A stretch of DNA of 64,000 nucleotides from Bradyrhizobium guangzhouense (GTDB lineage Bacteria > Pseudomonadota > Alphaproteobacteria > Rhizobiales > Xanthobacteraceae). The position numbers and the translations under genes are program-made. Shown piece after piece: positions 58,417-64,000 of this stretch; the stretch's first letter is position 1, and the number at the start of each line of letters is the position of its first letter. A model generated the notes under the pieces. It was not told the origin of the DNA and ran no database searches. It saw nothing but the letters and a program-made list of their open reading frames with translations. The stretch is from assembly GCF_004114955.1 (NCBI RefSeq), contig NZ_CP030053.1, positions 3,472,001 through 3,536,000 on the forward strand, given 5' to 3'.

Positions 58417-59334
58417 TTGCTTTCGCATATCGCTTTCCTGACAGCGGTCGTTGCGCTCATTGCGTGGAGCTTTTTGCCGTTGCTCCGGAGACCGCGGAGC
58501 GGCGCGGTTTGGTTCGATCCCGATCGTCCCTATCAGGCCTATAGCCGAGACTTCGACGTGGAGATCAAGGCCGATGATCTGGACGCGTTCCTGGCCGAGC
58601 TCCCCGACCGGCGCTGGGCCGAGCGATTTCCCGAGATCGATCCCGCAGAGCTGTACGACCTCGAAAAGAGCTTGGCTGCAGGGCGTGCGCGCATGGAGAA
58701 TGCCCCGTCTCAAGTCGTCGATACGATCGTGTCATTGCTCATCGATCATTCCGGCTCGATGCGTGGACAACCGATGCTGTGCGCGGCCCGCGCGGCGTTG
58801 GTAGCCTCCGACCTGCTCGACAGCGCCGGCGTGAAACACGAAGTGCTTGGTTTCACGACCACGCGCTGGAAAGGCGGTCGAAGCCGGGAAAAATGGCTGA
58901 GCGACCACCGGCCGTCCTATCCCGGGCGACTGAACGATTTGCTGCACATCGTCTATTGCAGCGCCGGCGAGCTACGACACTGGCCGATGCTACGGCGAGA
59001 CCTCGTCAAGGAGAATGTCGATGGCGAAGCCGTCGAATGGGTTGCGTCGCGTTTGCGCCGACGCGAAGAAAGGCAGAAATATCTGATCGTCCTGTCCGAC
59101 GGTGCACCGGTCGACGATTCCACGTTGCTCGCGAATGGCGATGGGTACCTAAGCCATCATTTGAGCCGTGTCACCAGCGAGATCGAGCAGGCTGGCGACA
59201 TCAGGCTAGCGGCGATCGGCATCGGCCACCCGGTCGAGCAGTACTACAAGCAAGGCATCACCATCAGCTCTCCGGAAGGCTTGGAGGGCACCCTGGTTCA
59301 GCTCATCAACCGACTATTGCGGCCGCCGCCTTGA
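58417..59334 (+). CDS. Membrane-anchored CobT-like von Willebrand factor A protein
   Basis: A 305-residue protein with an N-terminal membrane helix (about residues 4-23) and a vWA domain with the MIDAS motif DHSGSMRG at residue 110. The domain closely follows the C-terminus of cobaltochelatase CobT: VLGFTTTRWKGGRSREKWL, YPGRLNDLLHIVY, LVKENVDGEAVEW, VLSDGAPVDDSTL and AIGIGHPVEQYYKQ. The segment QAYSRDFDVEIKADDL also matches CobT, but the CobT acidic region is missing. A TTG start with GGAG six bases upstream is used. It may be a membrane-tethered relative of the chelatase subunit rather than part of the cobalamin pathway. Confidence 0.85.
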   Translation: MLSHIAFLTAVVALIAWSFLPLLRRPRSGAVWFDPDRPYQAYSRDFDVEIKADDLDAFLAELPDRRWAERFPEIDPAELYDLEKSLAAGRARMENAPSQVVDTIVSLLIDHSGSMRGQPMLCAARAALVASDLLDSAGVKHEVLGFTTTRWKGGRSREKWLSDHRPSYPGRLNDLLHIVYCSAGELRHWPMLRRDLVKENVDGEAVEWVASRLRRREERQKYLIVLSDGAPVDDSTLLANGDGYLSHHLSRVTSEIEQAGDIRLAAIGIGHPVEQYYKQGITISSPEGLEGTLVQLINRLLRPPP

Positions 59335-59460
59335 TGCGTTCGTTAGTGCGGGAACGAAAGCGGCAACAAGGCTTGGGAATTGGATTAGGGCAGGGCCGCT
59401 TCGGCGTTGGGCTGTATCGAACCCGCCGCGCGCTCGTCCGGTCGAACTCCCGGCCCTAGC

Positions 59461-59502
59461 GGACCTCGCGATGATCACACCTTGCCCCTGTTTTGCCCGA
59501 CG
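59461..59502. repeat. Left copy of direct repeat flanking the toxin-antitoxin locus
   Basis: A 42-bp sequence beginning GGACCTCGCGATGAT and ending CCCTGTTTTGCCCGACG recurs in the same orientation at 60145-60186 with 38 of 42 bases identical. The two copies enclose the toxin-antitoxin genes and about 140 bp of flanking sequence. It may be a dispersed intergenic repeat or the boundary of a transferred cassette. Confidence 0.7.
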
Positions 59503-59521
59503 GGAAGCTGGTGCCGTGCAC

Positions 59522-59797
59522 TTACTCTGTTTCAACGTCCTCCAGTCGCACACCGCGCCCGGCGCGCAGACTGTTCCGCGCCTGTTCAACGCGCTGCAGG
59601 AAGCGGGGGTCATGTTCCATACGGTAATCGAACCAATCGTCCTCCGACTCGAACCCGATCAACACACCGGCCGGTTTGCCATGCCGCGTAATTACGATTT
59701 CCTGTGTCTCTGCCTCGCGAAGATAGCGCGACAGGTCGTCCTTGATTTCGGAGAGGGGGACTTCCTTCACTCTGGACTTCCGAATTGTGCGAGCCAT
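59522..59797 (-). CDS. Phd/YefM-family antitoxin
   Basis: A 91-residue protein. The N-terminal DNA-binding part contains KEVPLSEIKDDLSRYLREAETQEIVITRHGKPAGVLIGFES, the Phd/YefM pattern; the C-terminal tail would wrap the toxin. It is the second gene of the pair, its ATG at 59797 lying inside the toxin gene with a 31-base overlap, so the antitoxin is made by coupling to the toxin message unless an internal promoter exists. Toxin-first order is the less usual one for this family. Confidence 0.88.
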   Translation of the reverse strand: MARTIRKSRVKEVPLSEIKDDLSRYLREAETQEIVITRHGKPAGVLIGFESEDDWFDYRMEHDPRFLQRVEQARNSLRAGRGVRLEDVETE

Positions 59798-60060
59798 GAT
59801 TCGGCCTCCGATTTGGACACAATCACCAAGACTTCGACGGTCGTACCGGAAACATCGTAGAACACCCTGAGATCGTCGATCCTCAGCCTGTATTGCGGTC
59901 GGCTCAGTCCTCGCAACCGCTTGATCCGGCTACGACTCGTTTTCTCGGGCGCGTGCCTGAGATGGGTTTCGAGCGCAGATCGCACGGCGGCCCGAACGTG
60001 CGCCTTCAAGCGCTTAAGGTCGTCGACAGCTTCAGGGGCGAGGATGATGTCGAACGGCAT
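59767..60060 (-). CDS. RelE/ParE-family toxin
   Basis: A 97-residue basic protein of the RelE/ParE superfamily. Typical features are the N-terminal FDIILAPEAVDDLKRL, a central RSALETHL helix, and the core RPQYRLRIDDLRVFYDVSGTTVEVLVIV. The Arg and Tyr in YRLRIDDLRVFY match the ribosome-bound RelE group better than the gyrase-directed ParE group, so mRNA interference is the likelier activity; this is inference. It precedes its antitoxin on the minus strand. Confidence 0.88.
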   Translation of the reverse strand: MPFDIILAPEAVDDLKRLKAHVRAAVRSALETHLRHAPEKTSRSRIKRLRGLSRPQYRLRIDDLRVFYDVSGTTVEVLVIVSKSEAESWLAQFGSPE

Positions 60061-60144
60061 TCTGGCCAGATTATAGCCAGATCTTTGGGCTCGTCAAAGA
60101 TGGAAGACCGTGCCGGGAGTGTCGCGCCGAGGCTCCCGTTTGAG

Positions 60145-60186
60145 GGACCTCGCGATGATGCTACCTTACCCCTGTTTTGCCCGACG
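60145..60186. repeat. Right copy of direct repeat flanking the toxin-antitoxin locus
   Basis: Matches 59461-59502 at 38 of 42 bases in the same orientation. It lies between the toxin gene and the 3' end of erpA. The region 60061-60274 otherwise contains no gene. Confidence 0.7.
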
Positions 60187-60274
60187 CTGCAAGCGATTTT
60201 CGTAAAAAACGAAATGCGCCGCGCCGGCCTCCCGGCTACTGTGCATGGGATTGTTTTGAGGATTTTGAGTTTGA

Positions 60275-60604
60275 CTAGATCGAGAAGCTGGTGCCGCATC
60301 CACAAGATGCCGTCGCGTTGGGATTGTTGACGCGGAACGAGGCGCCGATCAGGTCGTCGACGAAATCGACCTGCGAGCCCGCCAGGAAGGGCTGCGAGGC
60401 GGAATCGACCAGCACCACCGCGTTCTCCTGCTCGATGACGAGATCGTCGTCGCCGCGCGCGCGGTCGATGTCGAACTTGTACTGGAAGCCGGAGCAGCCG
60501 CCGCCTTCGACCGAGATGCGCAGCATCGCGCCAGTGCCTTCGCCCTTGAGGATCTCCCCGATCCGGCGGGCGGCGCGGTCACTGATGGTCACAGGGGTGG
60601 TCAT
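60275..60604 (-). CDS. erpA: Iron-sulfur cluster insertion protein ErpA (A-type carrier)
   Basis: A 109-residue protein of the HesB/IscA family that delivers Fe-S clusters to target enzymes. The three cluster Cys are in the usual places: GGCSGFQYKF and the C-terminal CGCGTSFSI. The start at 60604 (TTPVTISDRAARRI) is family-typical. It is divergent from dgt across 111 bp. Confidence 0.95.
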   Translation of the reverse strand: MTTPVTISDRAARRIGEILKGEGTGAMLRISVEGGGCSGFQYKFDIDRARGDDDLVIEQENAVVLVDSASQPFLAGSQVDFVDDLIGASFRVNNPNATASCGCGTSFSI

Positions 60605-60715
60605 GTCTCGTCTCCGGTTGTCGTCCACGTCATACCCAATTCATTTGGTATCCCGCGTCCGGCATAGTTAAGTGCCACCATACGCAGAATCAAATGGATA
60701 GGGACTAAATTCGCC

Positions 60716-61924
60716 GTGTCCGTCGGAATGGCAGCCCCCCGCGCGCCCTATGCCTGCGACCCCGATCGCAGCCGCGGCCGGCTGGTCGCCGAGCCGCCGA
60801 GCCAGACCCGGAGCCCGTTCCGCCGGGATTGCGACCGGGTGATCCATTCGACCGCGTTCCGCCGCCTGAAGTACAAGACCCAGGTCTTCGTGTTCCATGA
60901 GGGCGACCATTACCGCACCCGGCTGACCCATTCGCTGGAGGTCGCCCAGATCGCCCGTGCGCTGGCCCGGCAGCTCGGGCTGGACGAGGACCTCACCGAA
61001 ACCCTGGCGCTCGCCCATGATCTCGGCCATCCGCCATTCGGCCATGCCGGCGAGCGGGCGCTGGATGCCTGCCTGAAGGATTTTGGCGGCTTCGACCACA
61101 ACGCTCAGGCGCTCCGCGTCGTCGGCTCGCTGGAGCATCGCTACCCTGAATTCGACGGGCTGAACCTCACCTGGGAATCGCTCGAGGGCATCGTCAAGCA
61201 CAACGGCCCGCTGACCGACCGCAGCGGCACGCCTGTCGGCCGCTACCGCGAGCACGGCATTCCCGTCGGCATCGCCGATTACGTCAAGACCTACGACCTC
61301 GAGCTCTGGAGTTTTGCCTCGCTCGAAGCCCAGGTCGCGGCCATCGCCGACGACATCGCCTATGACGCCCACGACATCGACGACGGCCTGCGGGCCGGCC
61401 TGTTCCACCTCGACGACCTCAAGGTGATGCCGCTGACGGCCGAGATCATTGCGGAGACCTCGGCGCATTACCCTGATCTCGAAGACGTCAGGCGCGGGGC
61501 CGAATTGGTGCGCGAACTGATCTCGCATTTGATCGGCGCGGTGTTCGCGGAGGCGCAGAGGAACATCGCCGAGGTCAGGCCGCAATCGGCCCAGGACGTC
61601 CGCCAGCAGAGCCGGGCGCTGATCACGTTTCCGCCTGAAGTCGCCGAGGAGGAGGCTGCCATCAAGCGCTTCCTCTATGGGCACATGTACCGCCACACCA
61701 GGGTGATGCGGGTGATGGGGGAGGCGGAGCAAATCCTGTTCGACCTGTTCGCGAAGTACCTGAGATCGCCGGCCGACCTGCCGCCGGAATGGCTGGTAGG
61801 GGCGCAAGGCGACGACGAGGGCGACCGGGCCCGCCGGATCGGCAATTTCATTGCCGGAATGACCGACCGTTTCGCCCTGACCGAGCATCAGCGGCTCTTT
61901 GACTCGACCCCGGATTTGCGTTAG
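60716..61924 (+). CDS. dgt: Deoxyguanosinetriphosphate triphosphohydrolase-like protein
   Basis: A 402-residue HD-domain hydrolase of the Dgt type that releases triphosphate from dNTPs. The metal motif [17 protein letters not shown] is clear, preceded by [34 protein letters not shown]. The start is GTG at 60716 giving [12 protein letters not shown]; an in-frame ATG at 60728 is the alternative. It precedes argS by only 9 bp, an order conserved in related genomes, so the two are probably cotranscribed. Confidence 0.94.
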   Translation: MSVGMAAPRAPYACDPDRSRGRLVAEPPSQTRSPFRRDCDRVIHSTAFRRLKYKTQVFVFHEGDHYRTRLTHSLEVAQIARALARQLGLDEDLTETLALAHDLGHPPFGHAGERALDACLKDFGGFDHNAQALRVVGSLEHRYPEFDGLNLTWESLEGIVKHNGPLTDRSGTPVGRYREHGIPVGIADYVKTYDLELWSFASLEAQVAAIADDIAYDAHDIDDGLRAGLFHLDDLKVMPLTAEIIAETSAHYPDLEDVRRGAELVRELISHLIGAVFAEAQRNIAEVRPQSAQDVRQQSRALITFPPEVAEEEAAIKRFLYGHMYRHTRVMRVMGEAEQILFDLFAKYLRSPADLPPEWLVGAQGDDEGDRARRIGNFIAGMTDRFALTEHQRLFDSTPDLR

Positions 61925-61933
61925 GCGGCGGCC

Positions 61934-63724
61934 ATGCCCGACACATCCTCAAGCCCGCATCTGTTCGCCGACGTGCTCGCACGCGTGCACGCCGCCTGCC
62001 GCGCGCTCGCGGCGGAAGCCAACTGGCCCGAGGGCATCGATTTCTCCCGCGTGGTGGTCGAGCCGCCGCGCGATGCCTCCCATGGCGACATGGCGACCAA
62101 CGCCGCGATGGTGCTTGCGAAAGAGGCAAAGGCAAAGCCGCGCGACCTCGCCGAGCAGATCGCCGAAAAGCTCCGCGCCGATGCGCTGATTGCCAAGGTC
62201 GATGTCGCCGGTCCCGGCTTCATCAATCTCACGCTGCAGCCCGCGGCCTGGGCCGAGGCGCTGCGCACGGTGCTGCGCGAGGGGGCCGATTACGGCCGCG
62301 TCCGCGGCGGCTCCAAGGTCAATGTCGAATATGTCTCGGCCAACCCGACCGGACCGATGCATGTCGGCCATTGCCGCGGCGCCGTGTTCGGCGACGCGCT
62401 GGCAAGCCTGCTCCAGTTCGGCGGCCACGACGTCACCCGCGAATATTACATCAACGACGCCGGCGCCCAGGTCGACGTGCTCGCGCGCTCCGCATTTCTC
62501 AGGTACCGCGAGGCGCTCGGCGAGGACATCGGCGCGATTCCTGAAGGCCTGTACCCCGGCGACTATCTGAAGCCGGTCGGCGCGGCGCTCGCGAAGGAGC
62601 ATGGCGACAAGCTCCTCGCCATGAGCGAGGCCGAATGGCTGCCAACGGTCCGCGCCAAGGCGATCACGATGATGATGGACGAGATCAAGGACGATCTCGC
62701 CGCCCTCAACATCCGTCACGATGTCTTCTTCTCGGAGCGCTCGCTGATCGAGACCGGCAACAACAAGGTTGCCGAGACCATCGATTTCCTGAAGGCCAAA
62801 GGCGATATCTACGAGGGCCGCCTGCCGCCGCCGAAGGGCGCGCCGGTCGAGGATTGGGAAGACCGCGAGCAACTGCTGTTCAAGGCGACCGCTTACGGCG
62901 ACGACGTCGATCGCCCACTGATCAAGTCGGACAATTCCTACACCTACTTCGCCTCCGACATCGCCTACCACAAGAACAAGTTCGACCGTGGTTTTGCGGA
63001 GATGATCGACGTCTGGGGCGCCGATCACGGCGGCTACATCAAGCGCATGCAGGCGGCGGTGAAGGCGACGACCTCGGGCAAAGGGTCACTCGACGTCAAG
63101 ATCGTCCAACTCGTGAAGTTGCTGCGCAACGGCGAGCCCGTGAAAATGTCCAAGCGGAGCGGGGACTTCGTCACCTTGCGTGAGGTGGTGGATGAAGTCG
63201 GCCAGGACGCCGTCCGCTTCATGATGCTCTATCGCAAGAACGATGCGGTGCTCGACTTCGACCTCGCCAAGGTCATGGAACAATCGCGCGACAACCCGGT
63301 GTTCTACGTGCAGTACGGCCACGCCCGCGGCCACTCGATCTTCCGCAACGCCCGGGCGGAAGTGTTCCCGGACCTGCCTGAGGATACCGACAAGCGCATC
63401 GCCTGGCTCAGTGAGTCGGCGGTGGAACGGCTCTCGGACCCGGTCGAGCTCGATCTTCTTAAGCGCCTTGCAATTTATCCGCGGATGCTGGAAGCCGCCG
63501 CAGCGGCCCATGAGCCGCACCGGATTGCCTTTTATCTCTATGACTTAGCGAGCGAATTTCACGCACTTTGGACGAAAGGGCGGGATTTGCCCTATTTACG
63601 CTTCATTATCAATAATGATGCAGATCTTACAAAGGCGCGGCTGGCCATGGTCCAGGGCGTCGTCTCTGTCCTGGCATCGGGCCTCGCCATCCTCGGCGTC
63701 CATGCTCCGGACGAGATGCGGTAG
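61934..63724 (+). CDS. argS: Arginyl-tRNA synthetase
   Basis: A 596-residue class I aminoacyl-tRNA synthetase charging tRNA-Arg. The HIGH-type motif appears in [13 protein letters not shown], the second active-site motif in [16 protein letters not shown], and the DALR-type anticodon domain occupies the C-terminal 130 residues. Length is standard. It is followed after 141 bp by a SPOR-type gene, as in other alphaproteobacteria. Confidence 0.97.
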   Translation: MPDTSSSPHLFADVLARVHAACRALAAEANWPEGIDFSRVVVEPPRDASHGDMATNAAMVLAKEAKAKPRDLAEQIAEKLRADALIAKVDVAGPGFINLTLQPAAWAEALRTVLREGADYGRVRGGSKVNVEYVSANPTGPMHVGHCRGAVFGDALASLLQFGGHDVTREYYINDAGAQVDVLARSAFLRYREALGEDIGAIPEGLYPGDYLKPVGAALAKEHGDKLLAMSEAEWLPTVRAKAITMMMDEIKDDLAALNIRHDVFFSERSLIETGNNKVAETIDFLKAKGDIYEGRLPPPKGAPVEDWEDREQLLFKATAYGDDVDRPLIKSDNSYTYFASDIAYHKNKFDRGFAEMIDVWGADHGGYIKRMQAAVKATTSGKGSLDVKIVQLVKLLRNGEPVKMSKRSGDFVTLREVVDEVGQDAVRFMMLYRKNDAVLDFDLAKVMEQSRDNPVFYVQYGHARGHSIFRNARAEVFPDLPEDTDKRIAWLSESAVERLSDPVELDLLKRLAIYPRMLEAAAAAHEPHRIAFYLYDLASEFHALWTKGRDLPYLRFIINNDADLTKARLAMVQGVVSVLASGLAILGVHAPDEMR

Positions 63725-63865
63725 TTTGGGGCGAACTACTTAAGGGGAATATTTGGGGGTACCGGCAGAAGCCGGATCGCTTAGACTTGGTTGAAAGCCT
63801 TGTGGGTCGAAAGCTGCGCCTTGGTCGAGGGGCGCGCAGTTTTCCCGAAGGGACGCATCATCACG

Positions 63866-64000
63866 ATGGCCGATCGATATCACGACAGACCGTTTCCTTC
63901 CGATGACTATGGTCGCGGCGCCGACCAGCATGGGAGGGCGGACAGCGATCCCTTGGCTGAACTCGCGCGCCTGATCGGGCAGACCGATCCGTTCGCAGCG
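63866..64000 (+). CDS. SPOR-domain cell-division/cell-wall protein (N-terminus only)
   Basis: The first 45 codons of a protein that continues past the window. The beginning (ADRYHDRPFPSDDYGRG) is hydrophilic, with DPLAELARLIGQTDPF after it, a segment typical of alphaproteobacterial SPOR proteins encoded between argS and nagZ/scpA. The SPOR domain itself is outside the window, so identification rests on this motif and position. Confidence 0.75.
   Translation, partial: MADRYHDRPFPSDDYGRGADQHGRADSDPLAELARLIGQTDPFAA

Noticed and set aside
58211..58441. Small plus-strand frame before the CobT-like gene
   Set aside because: No ribosome site, overlaps the real gene's start in another frame, and its composition is not protein-like.

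Overview
The window is a GC-rich chromosomal segment whose protein sequences and gene order point to a Bradyrhizobium-type alphaproteobacterium (Nitrobacteraceae). The evidence is the conserved series ppiD-trpD-trpC-moaC / tpiA-secG-pyrG / kdsA / eno / FtsB-like / pdhA-pdhB-pdhC-lpdA, E1-beta carrying its own lipoyl domain, an ExoR homologue, argS followed by a SPOR-type gene, and several palindromic intergenic repeats of the kind scattered through Bradyrhizobium genomes. No tRNA, rRNA, CRISPR array, transposase or phage gene was seen; most of the window is core genome with small accessory patches.

Layout. 1-1.2 kb: end of a membrane Cache-type sensor (-) and a Flp pilin gene behind a near-consensus sigma-54 promoter. 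1.2-5.5 kb (-): ppiD, trpD, trpC, moaC, closely packed. 5.7-8.8 kb (+): tpiA, secG, pyrG. 8.9-16.7 kb: TPR protein (-), NIPSNAP protein, kdsA overlapping an MFS gene, a chemoreceptor, a universal stress protein and queF (-). 16.8-21.5 kb (+): eno, a quinone-oxidoreductase-like MDR protein, a Tat-exported metallo-beta-lactamase-fold hydrolase, an FMN reductase and an FtsB-like protein. 21.7-25.9 kb: a GAF/Fis-HTH regulator without an AAA+ domain, an acetaldehyde-type aldehyde dehydrogenase and a periplasmic glycerophosphodiesterase, lying between the FtsB-like gene and pdhA. 26.1-32.3 kb (+): the pyruvate dehydrogenase operon, with a DUF5076 gene and a deaminase resembling yeast cytosine deaminase between pdhB and pdhC. 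32.4-39.8 kb: threonine-synthase-like enzyme, TctC-type binding protein, soluble lytic transglycosylase (-), membrane-bound class III nucleotide cyclase and two small proteins.

39.8-45.4 kb is a self-contained aromatic meta-cleavage cluster: GntR/FCD regulator (-), then extradiol dioxygenase, class A flavin monooxygenase, MFS transporter and FAH-family hydrolase. 45.6-48.9 kb handles cobalt/nickel: small proteins, cbtB-cbtA import genes, and convergently the rcnR-rcnA efflux operon with its operator inside the predicted promoter and an apparently leaderless rcnR message. 49.3-51.9 kb: ilvD overlapping exoR. 52-56.4 kb: xthA (-), a hybrid histidine kinase and a secreted alpha/beta hydrolase.

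56.5-60.1 kb is the most accessory part: a coupled DUF6883/DUF4926 gene pair, a secreted protein of unknown function, a membrane-anchored stand-alone CobT-like von Willebrand A protein, and a toxin-first RelE/Phd toxin-antitoxin locus between two 42-bp imperfect direct repeats. The window ends in core genes: erpA (-), dgt, argS and the start of a SPOR-type gene.
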